From Thioalkalivibrio nitratireducens DSM 14787 (lineage in GTDB: Bacteria > Pseudomonadota > Gammaproteobacteria > Ectothiorhodospirales > Ectothiorhodospiraceae), in contig NC_019902.2 of NCBI RefSeq assembly GCF_000321415.2, positions 2,604,001-2,668,000 of the forward strand: 64,000 nucleotides of DNA, read 5' to 3'. Positions 21,995-30,926 of this stretch are shown here, piece by piece (positions within the stretch are counted from its first letter, which is position 1; each line of letters starts with the position of its first letter). Below the pieces are notes generated by a model. That model saw nothing but the letters and a program-made list of their open reading frames with translations. It ran no database searches and was not told the DNA's origin. The position numbers and the translations under genes were made by a program.

Positions 21995-23779
21995 TCAACC
22001 CTCGAATCCAGCGAAGCGTTCCCGGAACGCTTCGCGCCACCGTTCGGGCTCTGCCCGGCGCTGCTCGGCGTACTCCTCGAGATGCTGGCCGAGCAATTCG
22101 AGCACCGCGCGCTCGCGCGGCGGCGGTTCGGCCGCGCGCAAGGTCTCCAGCGCCTGCTCGATGTAGACGGTTTCGTAGTCTCCGAGCCGCGCCACCCGGT
22201 CGCGATACCCCTGCAGCTGTTCCCCGACCGCGGTCTCCAGATCGCGCATAGAAGACTCGACCGCGGCCACCTGCTCCTGGTAGCGGCTCGAGATCTCCAG
22301 CAGCTGCCGGGCGCTGTCGCGCGTGCGCTCGAGGCGCTCCAGACGTGACAGATAGACGCTGAGGTTCACGCCATTGCGGGCGGCGTCCTGCGCGAGGCTG
22401 CGCGCGCTCTCCCGTTGCGCGAGCTCGAGCCGCTCCCGGGCGCGGTCCATGTATTCCTGAACCGCGGTCAGCGGCTCGCGCAGATCGGCATTCTGATCCA
22501 TCAGCCGCGCCAGGATCGGCTCCACGGTGCCCAGCTGGACGCTGGCCTGCGCGACCAGGTTGTCGAGCGTGCGGCCGACCGGCATCGTGCGCCGGATGTC
22601 GGCCCGGTAGTCCTCGTACTCGCGCTCGATCTCGGCGCGCTGGCTCGACGACACCACCACGTTCGCGCCGATCGCGAGCCGAGCGCCGGTATTGAACGAG
22701 CGCCGCTCCTGGACCCGCTGGCGGTCGGGATCCCAGGCGTAGGCATCGAGTTCGGCCCGAAGCGCTGTGCGCATGTCCGCCGCCGGGGTCGAGACGCTAC
22801 CGCCGCGCACCGCGACCCCGCCCGGCTTGCCCTGCCAGATCTCGGGCCGAAAAAGCCCTGCGGTCATTTCCTGGGCGTTGCCGTGCAGGTCGTGGAACCC
22901 CAGCCGGTTGGCTGCGCGCAGACCCACCGGGCGCAGCTGGTGCCGGGCGTTGCCCAGGTGCCAGGCGCGCTCGTTCAGCTCCCGCGCGGGAAACGGCAGC
23001 CGGTCGTCGAACGTGCCCGCCTCCAGCGCAGGCAGTCCGCCGCGCGCGACGAATTCCCATTCCTCTTCGGTGGGCAGGCGCAGGAAACCGGGCACCCCGT
23101 CCACCGTTGGCAACGGCTCCAGCCGCTCCGGGTGTTCCGGGTCGAACAGCCAGTGGTTGTAGCGGCGAATGAAGACCTCGATGTCCTGGTGGCTGACGAA
23201 AGTCAGCGGCCGCATCAGCGCATCGCGCAGCGCGCGGCCCCGGAGTCCGGCCAGATTGCGGTCCTCCGGATCCCCGGACGTTTCCAGCAACGCATCCAGC
23301 CCCATCACCGCGAGATACTGTCCCTTGGTCAGCTCGTACTTCGCGAGCACGATCTCCCAGCCCTCGCCGTCGGCCGCCGGGAACGAACCGCTGATCTGGG
23401 TGCGCTGCAGCCCCTCGAAAATCCCGCCGGACGCGTCCCCGAGCTGGATCACGCGTTCCGGGTCTCCCCAGAAGCCGCTCCCCGGCACGCGCGCACGGCG
23501 GAAGACCATTTCGGCGCCCTCCGGCATCGGAAGCACCAGATCCCCGGCAGCGGGCTTCGGGTTGTACACCGTCGCCGGCGGCGGCTCGGCGTGCAGCGGC
23601 GTGACCGGCCAGCCGAGGCCGACCAGCAACGCGACGATCGGAAACCACCACCGGCAGGTCCCGCCCGGAACGACCCGCCGCAGGTCGCGCAGGATGCCGG
23701 CTGCGGGTATGGCGACACCGCGCGGCTGCCCGGCCCCTCCGGCGCTTGCGGCGTGGATCGGTGCGACACTACTGTTCAC
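21995..23779 (-). CDS. Membrane-anchored FGE/SUMF1-like protein with coiled-coil tail (TagR-like)
   Basis: A 594-residue product from GTG 23779, which overlaps the permease stop and has GGAGG six bases upstream. One membrane anchor near residues 40-60 (WWFPIVALLVGLGWPV) is followed by a periplasmic formylglycine-generating-enzyme fold. Landmarks are YELTKGQYLAVMG, FLRLPTEEEWEFVARGG, GFHDLHGNAQEMT and AVRGGS. The FGE part contains no cysteine, so it cannot use the cysteine chemistry of true FGE and is probably a binding scaffold. From about residue 340 the chain is mostly coiled coil. TagR of type VI loci also has this fold. Confidence 0.82.
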   Translation of the reverse strand: MNSSVAPIHAASAGGAGQPRGVAIPAAGILRDLRRVVPGGTCRWWFPIVALLVGLGWPVTPLHAEPPPATVYNPKPAAGDLVLPMPEGAEMVFRRARVPGSGFWGDPERVIQLGDASGGIFEGLQRTQISGSFPAADGEGWEIVLAKYELTKGQYLAVMGLDALLETSGDPEDRNLAGLRGRALRDALMRPLTFVSHQDIEVFIRRYNHWLFDPEHPERLEPLPTVDGVPGFLRLPTEEEWEFVARGGLPALEAGTFDDRLPFPARELNERAWHLGNARHQLRPVGLRAANRLGFHDLHGNAQEMTAGLFRPEIWQGKPGGVAVRGGSVSTPAADMRTALRAELDAYAWDPDRQRVQERRSFNTGARLAIGANVVVSSSQRAEIEREYEDYRADIRRTMPVGRTLDNLVAQASVQLGTVEPILARLMDQNADLREPLTAVQEYMDRARERLELAQRESARSLAQDAARNGVNLSVYLSRLERLERTRDSARQLLEISSRYQEQVAAVESSMRDLETAVGEQLQGYRDRVARLGDYETVYIEQALETLRAAEPPPRERAVLELLGQHLEEYAEQRRAEPERWREAFRERFAGFEG

Positions 23780-25607
23780 GGATGACCTCCGCGGGATCGA
23801 TTCGAGTGGCCCGCCAGGCGGCGGCCAGCGACGACAATACGGCGAGGAGCAGGGTCGCGGCCACCGCTGCCAGCAGGTACACCGGCGGCAGCGTACAGAA
23901 CTTCTCGCCGGGGGCGAGATCGACCGCAAACGCGCGGTTGATTGCCACCGCGAGTCCCAGATAGCTGGCCATGCCCGCCGCCAGACCCAGCCCCGCGATG
24001 ATCACGCCCTGCGCTACCGGGAAAAAGAACACGTGGCGGCGCGCGAGTCCGACCAGACGCAGCACCCCGAGATCGCGGCGGCGGCGCTCTACCGCCGCAT
24101 ACAGGCTTGCGACCAGCACCGCGACGCCGCCACTGACCCCGAGCAGCGCAATCAGCCAGAACAGCCGGCCAAGACCCGCATCGAGCACCTGGATGCGCTG
24201 GATCGCGTCGACCTCGGCAATCACCTCGATGCCCTGGTCGGTCAGCCGGCGATACAGCCCGGGAACGTCGTCGATGCCCTGCGCGTACATCCGGAACCCG
24301 CGATAGCCGCCGCGCTGCATCAAGAAACGCTCCTGGTCCGGATCGTACTCGAGCGCCCGCTGCTGCGCGGTGCGCAGCACGCCGAGCAGCTCCGCCGGCA
24401 CCAGCGGCCGTTCCAGCGGGCTGGCACCGACGATCCGCAGCGGGAATGCCAGCGGTGCGACCCCCTCCGCGGCCACCTCCACCCGAGCGTCGCGATCGAG
24501 ATCCGCGAGCGCCGTCGTCAGATGCCCGTCCGCGGCGACGCGCCCGGTGAAACGGCCCCACGGCAGTGCCGGCAGGCCGAGCCGGTCGGCGTCGGCCCGA
24601 TCCAGCGACACCCCGACCGGGTGCAGCTCGGTGGTGCCGGCTGTCAGCCGAACATCCTGCACATACGGCAGCAGCACGCGGTCGCGGCCACGCAGCTTCT
24701 GTTCCACCGCCCGTATGCCGGACAGGGTCACCGTGCCCCCCGGAGTGAACAGGTCGTACCCCTGCCACTCCCCGGGCGGAGACCAGCCCAGGCGCTGCGC
24801 CAGCCCGGCCGTGTCGAGTTCGCCGATACGCGCGAAGCCGGTGTTGATGATCAGTCCGGTACGTTCGATCGGCGGCAGCGACTCCGGCAGCAACAGCACC
24901 ACGCCGTCGAAACTCAAAAACGGATCGGGGCTGTCGCCGGGCCAGCCGCGCGCCGGCGCCCCGTAACCTTCCTTGTAGGCTTCCACGTCCAGCACGAACG
25001 ACAGCGGCGCATAGATCCGCGCCAGCGAACCGGCCCGCGGGGGCAGCACCGCGGCCACCGTGAGCGCAGCCTCCGCCGCTTCGCCGCGGCCGCCGCGTGC
25101 ACGGGTGACCCGGCCGGTGATCTCCGCGCCTGCGGACACGCCAAGCCGGTGTGCGGCCTCCGCGGTCAGTACCACCTCGCCGGCCTGCGGAACGGGCGCA
25201 TCGTTCTCGAGCAGCAGCGGATCGCCGGGGGCAGTGGGTACCAGGTCGTACAGTGCGCGCTCGCGTTCGCGCTCCGGGTGTGGCACCTGCAGCACCGACG
25301 ACAGCGGCAACACGGTCGGCGTCAGGAATCCGACGCCGGGCCAGCGGCCGGCGTCGGCGAACCACTGCGGGGAATACTCCCGGGTCTGCGCCGGGCGCAG
25401 CTCCCGGAACACGGGATCCTCGACCAAGCGCTCGCGCAGCGTTTCGATGGTGCCGTGCTTCAGCCCGAGCAACACCAGCAGCGGCGCGATCACCGCGGCG
25501 AGCGCGATCACCAGGCACAAGGTCAGGATCCACTCGTGCCGCAGGTTCGCCGCGGCGAGCGACGGGACCAGGCGCAGGGGACGCGGATGCGCGGCGGGCT
25601 GTGGCAT
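23769..25607 (-). CDS. ABC transporter permease, FtsX/MacB/LolE type
   Basis: A 612-residue permease with the MacB-type layout. TM1 (ILTLCLVIALAAVIAPLLVL) is near residues 28-50, then a very large periplasmic domain reaches to about 475. Three C-terminal helices follow (LFWLIALLGVSGGVAVLVAS; FPVAQGVIIAGLGLAAG; LLAAVAATLLLAVLSSLAA) with the cytoplasmic RRRRDLGVLRLVG coupling helix. Such permeases act as mechanotransmitters or lipoprotein extractors rather than channels. The ATPase gene lies three bases upstream, forming one transporter. The periplasmic domain is larger than in LolC/E. Confidence 0.88.
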   Translation of the reverse strand: MPQPAAHPRPLRLVPSLAAANLRHEWILTLCLVIALAAVIAPLLVLLGLKHGTIETLRERLVEDPVFRELRPAQTREYSPQWFADAGRWPGVGFLTPTVLPLSSVLQVPHPERERERALYDLVPTAPGDPLLLENDAPVPQAGEVVLTAEAAHRLGVSAGAEITGRVTRARGGRGEAAEAALTVAAVLPPRAGSLARIYAPLSFVLDVEAYKEGYGAPARGWPGDSPDPFLSFDGVVLLLPESLPPIERTGLIINTGFARIGELDTAGLAQRLGWSPPGEWQGYDLFTPGGTVTLSGIRAVEQKLRGRDRVLLPYVQDVRLTAGTTELHPVGVSLDRADADRLGLPALPWGRFTGRVAADGHLTTALADLDRDARVEVAAEGVAPLAFPLRIVGASPLERPLVPAELLGVLRTAQQRALEYDPDQERFLMQRGGYRGFRMYAQGIDDVPGLYRRLTDQGIEVIAEVDAIQRIQVLDAGLGRLFWLIALLGVSGGVAVLVASLYAAVERRRRDLGVLRLVGLARRHVFFFPVAQGVIIAGLGLAAGMASYLGLAVAINRAFAVDLAPGEKFCTLPPVYLLAAVAATLLLAVLSSLAAAWRATRIDPAEVIREQ

Positions 25608-25610
25608 CGT

Positions 25611-26360
25611 TCAGGCCGCCTCGAAGCATTGCGAGCGCGTTTCCTGTTCGGAAACCTGCTCCATCCGGAAGCCGTAGGTCCGGTCGGCATGCGCGCCGAT
25701 CAGCTCCACGTCGTGGGTGACCACGACCACCGCGACGCCGCGCTCGCGCGCAAGCGCCTGAAGGTCGGTGAAGATCGCCACGGCGCGCGCCTTGTCGACC
25801 GCCGCGGTCGGCTCGTCGGCCAGCACCAGCCGGGGCCCGTGCAACAATGCGCGCAGAATCGCAACGCGCTGGCGCTGGCCGATCGACAGCGCGTCCGGCA
25901 TCCGCCGCAAGCAGCCGTCCAGGCCCAGGCGCCGGGCCAGTTCGGCCGCCGCGCGGTCCGGGCTCGGCAGGCCCTTGACCCGCGCCGGCAACGCGATGTT
26001 GTCGGCAACGCTCAGGAACGGCAGCAGGCCGCCGGTCTGCAGCACATAGCCCAGGGAGTCGCGGCGCAGTGCCGCGAGCCGGGTCTCCGCACCCGAGGCC
26101 CACAGCGCGCGCACGTCGGTCGCCGGCGCCTCCGGATCGAACTGCATTTCGAAGCGTTCGACCCGAGTCGGTTCCATCACCAGCGCGAGCATGTCCAGCA
26201 GCGTGCTCTTGCCGCAGCCGCTGTCGCCCACCACCGCCACCAGTTCCCCGGGGCCGACGTGCAGCGCCGGCACGCCGAGCTCGAACACGCTCTCGCCCTG
26301 TGCCCGGCGCTTGACTGCCCCCTGCATCAGGGCCAGGGGCGGCTGCGCTGCGGAACGCAC
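25611..26360 (-). CDS. ABC transporter ATP-binding protein (LolD/MacB type)
   Basis: A 249-residue ATPase. Walker A is GDSGCGKST and Walker B is LVLADEPTAAVD. The signature is LSIGQRQRVAILRALL, where SIGQ replaces the usual SGGQ. The H-loop is VTHDVELIGAHADR. I took GTG 26360, twelve bases after the upstream stop; ATG 26327 is an alternative that shortens the product by 11 residues. It partners the permease encoded three bases downstream. TagT in Tag operons is of the same class. Confidence 0.88.
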   Translation of the reverse strand: MRSAAQPPLALMQGAVKRRAQGESVFELGVPALHVGPGELVAVVGDSGCGKSTLLDMLALVMEPTRVERFEMQFDPEAPATDVRALWASGAETRLAALRRDSLGYVLQTGGLLPFLSVADNIALPARVKGLPSPDRAAAELARRLGLDGCLRRMPDALSIGQRQRVAILRALLHGPRLVLADEPTAAVDKARAVAIFTDLQALARERGVAVVVVTHDVELIGAHADRTYGFRMEQVSEQETRSQCFEAA

Positions 26361-26371
26361 CTCGCCCCCGG

Positions 26372-28477
26372 TCAGGGGAGGTAGTCCAGATGCAGCGGGT
26401 AGACCATGTCGCGATCGCGGTCGGCATCGTTCATCCGGAACCAGGCGTCGACCTGTTCGTTGATCGCCCGGTACTGTTCCAGCTTCGCCAGAATGCTCCA
26501 TTCGAGCTGCGAACGCTGCTCGGTGGTCATGCTCGCGAACATCTCGTCGTTCAGCGACAGAATGTCGCTGCGATACGGCAGACTCTGAATGAACGCCGGC
26601 AACAGACCGGTGCCGGCCAGATCGCGGGCCTGGCCGAGATCTTCCGGGCGCTTCATCGCCTGCCCGGACACGCTCTGCAAGGCCTCGAAGAACTGGGCCT
26701 GCGTGACTTCGGCGCGCATCAGCGCCTGGACTACCTGGTCGAGCGCCTGCGCCAGGCTGCTCAGCTGCTCGCGGGTCACCAGCACGCGGACATCGAGCGC
26801 ACGGTCGACGGGATGGACGAGATCGCGGTCGAGCACCCAGGCGACGATATCCTTCGGGGGATTCGCGGAACGCCCCAGGTACTCGACCAGCGCCGCCTCC
26901 CAGAGCCGGTCGACCGTCGTCAGGGTTTCCAGCGGCGGCAGTTCCTCGTCGGCCACCGGCTCGTGTTCGCCGGCGGTCGTCGCCAGCCTTTCGATCAGTC
27001 CGTTCGCCACGCTGTCGATCAGCCCGTAGAAGGCCCGGTCGTCGAAGGCATCGACGCTGTCGTAGGCCGATTCGTCGCGCGAGCCCCGGATACGCGCGAG
27101 ATGACGGAACTGGGGCTCGGCGATCGGGTGATCCTCGGTCGCGCGAGGGTCGAGCAGGTGGATTGCGTGCAGGTGGACCTGAGCATCGTCCAGCTCCCGG
27201 CGCAGGTCGATCTCGTCCTTTCCGGTGATGTTCTGCGGGTGTCCCTTCGGGTGCGAGCTCGCGTCGCCGATCAGGATCATGAAGCGCAGCGCGCCGTCGC
27301 GCCACTGCGACTGCAGGGCCGTGTCGACACCGGCAAAGACTTCCTCGGCATAATCCAGGCTGCCGACCTCGGTCGCGCGGACTTCGTCCTCGAGCCGTTC
27401 GGCCAGCGTCGCACTGTCGACGAGTTCGGGCGTCCAGTTCCGGGTGTCGTACTCGAGCTGCGGGATCACTTCGATCGAATCGCGGAAGGTCACCAGGCCG
27501 AAACGCACCCGGTCGTCGGTCATTCTCCGGAACCGGGCAGCGGTGCTCGCAACCGCGTCGCGGGTCATGTCGATGAACGGCTGCATGCTGCGCGTGGTGT
27601 CGATCACGAACACGATGTCGGCCTGCAGGTCCGAGCGCCGCTCGGCGGCACCGTCGACCCGCGCGACCCGGGCCTGCTCGCGGTACTCGGCCGCATCGAG
27701 GGTATCGGCACCGCGGGCACCGGGAACCGCGGCCGCGATCTGCAGCAGGCGGGCGTCATCGCCGTCGATCTGGGTCTGCTCCCACTCCAGGATCGGCAGC
27801 ACGTAGAACTGCCGGGTGATGTCGACGAAACGCTGCGGTTCCATGCTGACGACCTGTTCCGGCGCGTCGCCGTCGTCGATCGCGCGGTACAGCGCGCGAG
27901 CGCGCCCGGCCATGTCGAAGTCGTCGACCAGCCCGGCCAGATCCCGGTAGTCGCGGAACATCAGCACCGGGTTGCGGCCCTCGATCGGTCCGCCCGGGTG
28001 GGTGTAGGACACCAGCAGCGCCTGCCGCCACTCCAGCACGTCGCGCGCCTGCATCCAGCCATCGGCTTCGGCGCGCGTGCGCCCGACCCGATACCAGCCG
28101 GCCGGATCGGCTGCATCGCTCAAGTCCAGGTCCTGCCGTTCGAACACGTACAGCGGGTGGAACGACGGGACGTTCGCGATGCGGATGCCGGCGGGATCGG
28201 CGTTGCGGTCTGCATACACATGCGAGAACGGCCGGGGCAGCACCCGCAACGGCAACTGCGTCGCCTCCTCGATGCAGACCTGACCCTCCGCACACAGGAT
28301 CGGTTCCTCGGGCGCCGCAGGCTCATGGCCATGGGTGCCCTCGAGCGCCGACAATCCCGGAGACGGCGGCGCATGGCCAGCGGTGCCTTCCAGCTGATCC
28401 AGCAGTGACTGCCCCGAAGCGACCATCGGCAGTGCGGCCAGCGCTGCCGCCAACCCGAGTCCGATCCACCTGTTCAT
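26372..28477 (-). CDS. Secreted von Willebrand factor A-domain protein (PpkA periplasmic-domain-like)
   Basis: A 701-residue exported protein: signal peptide (LGLAAALAALPMVASG, cleavage about residue 22), a linker repeating LEGTxGHxP twice, and an SH3-like segment near 100-165. The VWA domain starts near 287 with the MIDAS IDTTRSM (Asp293, Thr295, Ser297) and continues with GLVTFRDS and ILIGDASSH. The C-terminal region is helical. A MIDAS suggests metal-dependent protein binding. The style of this VWA domain recalls the periplasmic part of the T6SS kinase PpkA, here free of a kinase. First gene of the eight-gene operon; ATG 28477 lies at the signal peptide. Confidence 0.85.
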   Translation of the reverse strand: MNRWIGLGLAAALAALPMVASGQSLLDQLEGTAGHAPPSPGLSALEGTHGHEPAAPEEPILCAEGQVCIEEATQLPLRVLPRPFSHVYADRNADPAGIRIANVPSFHPLYVFERQDLDLSDAADPAGWYRVGRTRAEADGWMQARDVLEWRQALLVSYTHPGGPIEGRNPVLMFRDYRDLAGLVDDFDMAGRARALYRAIDDGDAPEQVVSMEPQRFVDITRQFYVLPILEWEQTQIDGDDARLLQIAAAVPGARGADTLDAAEYREQARVARVDGAAERRSDLQADIVFVIDTTRSMQPFIDMTRDAVASTAARFRRMTDDRVRFGLVTFRDSIEVIPQLEYDTRNWTPELVDSATLAERLEDEVRATEVGSLDYAEEVFAGVDTALQSQWRDGALRFMILIGDASSHPKGHPQNITGKDEIDLRRELDDAQVHLHAIHLLDPRATEDHPIAEPQFRHLARIRGSRDESAYDSVDAFDDRAFYGLIDSVANGLIERLATTAGEHEPVADEELPPLETLTTVDRLWEAALVEYLGRSANPPKDIVAWVLDRDLVHPVDRALDVRVLVTREQLSSLAQALDQVVQALMRAEVTQAQFFEALQSVSGQAMKRPEDLGQARDLAGTGLLPAFIQSLPYRSDILSLNDEMFASMTTEQRSQLEWSILAKLEQYRAINEQVDAWFRMNDADRDRDMVYPLHLDYLP

Positions 28478-28738
28478 CCTGCTTTCCCCCTGCGACTGTG
28501 ACGTTTCCCAATGTCCGGAACGGTCCGGCGACGACGTGGCAGCGCCCGCCTTGCGGTCGGCCCGGCGCACGCTCCCGGTGCCATCGGCAGATTCCGCACT
28601 GCATGGCAGTATACCCCCACCCCGCATGGTTCAATAGCGCCCCGGCAGCTTCCGGTACGCGGCGACCGCGAGCCGGTGCAGCCATGCGGCGACGTGCTAC
28701 CGTATGGGCAGGGGTTGCTTGGTCGAGGAGGCGAGGAG
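28478..28738. promoter_or_regulatory. Divergent promoter region, VWA operon / zinc-ribbon gene
   Basis: A 261-base region between divergent genes. On the minus strand TATACT (28608-28613) is a good -10; TTGAAC (28629-28634) lies 15 bases upstream, shorter than optimal. It could start the VWA operon with a leader of about 120 bases. No second promoter or operator was recognised. Confidence 0.3.
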
Positions 28739-29275
28739 ATGAACGAGAACGACAGCCTGCAGGACGACCGCCTGGAACAGGCGTACGGCCGGATGCTGCA
28801 GAAGGTGTCCGAGGATCTGGAGGCGTTGTCCGACCGCAGTAGCGTGGCGCTGAACGATCTGCTGGAAAATGCCCGCAAGGAAGTGGTCGATGCTGAACAC
28901 CTCAACGCCGACGAGGCGGACAGGGTCACCGAATACGTGCGCCGGGATCTGCACGACCTGGGTGCGTTCCTGGAATCGGGGACGCAGGACTGGCGCGACT
29001 GGCTACGGATCGACCTGGCATTGATCGAGGCCAGCCTGCTGAACGCGCTGAACACGGTCGCCGACCGAACCAAGGTGGAACTGGCGCATCTGGCCGCGCG
29101 CGCCTACCGCGTCGGCGAATGGCACACGGGCGAGGTCACCGGGCCCGGCGAGCTCACCTGCCTGTCCTGCGGCGGGACCATGCACCTGTCCCGGGTGGGC
29201 AAGATCCCGCCCTGCCCGCACTGCCGGCACACCCGTTTCCACCGCGGGGGGCCGGCGCCGGAGGGGTCGGAGTAA
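28739..29275 (+). CDS. YbeL/DUF1451-family zinc-ribbon protein
   Basis: A 178-residue cytosolic protein. The N-terminal two-thirds is helical and charged. The C-terminus carries a zinc ribbon, CLSCGGTMHLSRVGKIPPCP followed by HC, giving two CxxC knuckles about 13 residues apart. This is the E. coli YbeL arrangement; its function is unknown. ATG 28739 follows GAGGAGGCGAGGAG, an excellent ribosome-binding site. It converges on lnt with a nine-base gap and diverges from the VWA operon. Confidence 0.8.
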   Translation: MNENDSLQDDRLEQAYGRMLQKVSEDLEALSDRSSVALNDLLENARKEVVDAEHLNADEADRVTEYVRRDLHDLGAFLESGTQDWRDWLRIDLALIEASLLNALNTVADRTKVELAHLAARAYRVGEWHTGEVTGPGELTCLSCGGTMHLSRVGKIPPCPHCRHTRFHRGGPAPEGSE

Positions 29276-29284
29276 GCGCCCGGC

Positions 29285-30826
29285 TCACGCCGCGCGACCG
29301 CGCCGTGCCCGCCCGGCCGGCAGGACCAGCAGCAGCGCGACCAGCAGCGCGGGCCAGGGGCCGAAACGCGCCGCGGGCGTATAGCCCTGCCGGGGCTGGA
29401 TCTCTCCGGTCAGCACCTCGCGGGTGAACAGCCCGGCGCGCGCGGTGAGCCGCCCGTCCGCATCGATCAGCGCGGACACCCCGGTGTTGGTCGCGCGAAT
29501 CAACGGCCGGCCCATCTCCAGCGCGCGCACCCGCGCAATCTGCAGGTGCTGGTGCGGAGCCAGGGTATCGCCGAACCAGGCGTCGTTGCTGACGTTCAGC
29601 AGAAAGCCCGCCTCCGGCAGCGCGGCGCGGATGCGCCGGGAATACGCGGCCTCGTAGCAGACCGACAGCCCGGCGACCAGGCCGGCCATCGCGACCCGCC
29701 CGGAACCGGTACCGGGCGTCAGGTCGGACATCGGGATATCGAGCAGGCGGTCGAGCCAGGCGACCCGATCGCGAAACGGCAGGAACTCGCCGAATGGCAC
29801 CAGCTGGCGCTTGTCGTAGGTCGCGCCACTCGGGATATGGCGGATGCTGTTGTACATCGCGCGTGTCGCCGGATCGTAGTCGAAGATCCCGGTGACCAGT
29901 TCCGTGCCCCAGGCCTCCAGGTCCAGCGACAGCACCTCCAGCGGCTCGTACACCTCGAAATAGAACGCCGGAATCGCGGTCTCGGGCCAGACCAGCAGGT
30001 CGACGTCCCCGGCCTCCCGGCTCAGGCCGGAGTACAGCGACAGCGCGTAGTCGATGCCGTCGTCGGCCCATTTGCGCGACTGCTCGATATTGCCCTGCAC
30101 GATCGCGACGCGCAGCGCGGACGGCGCAGGCTGCAAACCGTTCCAGAGCGCGTTCCCCGCGGAGGACGCCAGCAGCATGGCCAGCAGCACCAGCCCGGCC
30201 ACGAAGCGCCGTGCGCCCAGCAGCACCAGCGCGACCGCAGCCAGCGCCACCACCAGACCGGCCCCGGCCTCGCCCGCGACGGGCAGCCAGCCGCGCGCCG
30301 GGCTGTCCAGCAGCGTGTGGCCGATCAGCAGCCAGGGGAACCCCGACAGGAACCAGCCGCGCAACGCCTCGAGCAGCACGAAACCGCCGGCGAGCGCGAG
30401 CAGCCAGGACAGCAGTCGCGCACGACCGAACAAGCGCGCCGCGATCCAGGCGAGCAACGCCGGGTACAGCGCCAGGTAGAGCACGAACAGCGCGGTGATC
30501 AGCGTCGCGACGACCAGCGGCGCCTCGCCGAAAATCAGCAGGCTGTTGAAGATCCAGTTCGCACCCGCTCCAAACAGGCCGAGCCCGAAGGCATAGCCAT
30601 GGCGCAGCGCATGACGCGGACCGGCCCCGCGCAGCAGTGCAAACCACAGCGCCAGCGACAATGGTGCCAGCAGGTAGTGATCGAAAGGTGCGAAGGCCAG
30701 CACCAGCGTCGCACCGGCCAGCAACGACAGCAGGGTGGCCGGCCAGCCGGTGACGGAATGCGCCCCGAGACGCAGCAGCGGACCGGGGACAGGTGGTATG
30801 GAATCGGGGTTTGCCGGAACAGCCAT
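29285..30826 (-). CDS. lnt: Apolipoprotein N-acyltransferase
   Basis: A 513-residue inner-membrane enzyme that adds the third acyl chain to lipoproteins in the periplasm. About seven hydrophobic helices precede a periplasmic nitrilase domain starting at LRVAIVQGNIEQSRKW. The catalytic triad is visible as Glu in WPETAIP, Lys in YDKRQLVPFGEFLPF and Cys in SVCYEAAYS. ATG 30826 gives the usual length; longer frames run into the corC 3' end. It ends the ssb-miaB-ybeZ-ybeY-corC-lnt run and matures the lipoproteins encoded nearby. Confidence 0.95.
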   Translation of the reverse strand: MAVPANPDSIPPVPGPLLRLGAHSVTGWPATLLSLLAGATLVLAFAPFDHYLLAPLSLALWFALLRGAGPRHALRHGYAFGLGLFGAGANWIFNSLLIFGEAPLVVATLITALFVLYLALYPALLAWIAARLFGRARLLSWLLALAGGFVLLEALRGWFLSGFPWLLIGHTLLDSPARGWLPVAGEAGAGLVVALAAVALVLLGARRFVAGLVLLAMLLASSAGNALWNGLQPAPSALRVAIVQGNIEQSRKWADDGIDYALSLYSGLSREAGDVDLLVWPETAIPAFYFEVYEPLEVLSLDLEAWGTELVTGIFDYDPATRAMYNSIRHIPSGATYDKRQLVPFGEFLPFRDRVAWLDRLLDIPMSDLTPGTGSGRVAMAGLVAGLSVCYEAAYSRRIRAALPEAGFLLNVSNDAWFGDTLAPHQHLQIARVRALEMGRPLIRATNTGVSALIDADGRLTARAGLFTREVLTGEIQPRQGYTPAARFGPWPALLVALLLVLPAGRARRGRAA

Positions 30827-30926
30827 CCGCTGCAGTGTATTCACCCCGTGGTCGGCGTGCACGGCCTCTCCGCGGCGACCCCACCCAGCGCCGGTCCCTT
30901 CCGCGCGGGCGGACAGGAAAGCGCGT

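Noticed and set aside
17148-28477. A type VI secretion locus
   Set aside because: No sheath, Hcp, VgrG, ClpV or membrane-complex genes are present; only Tag-like accessory components resemble such loci.
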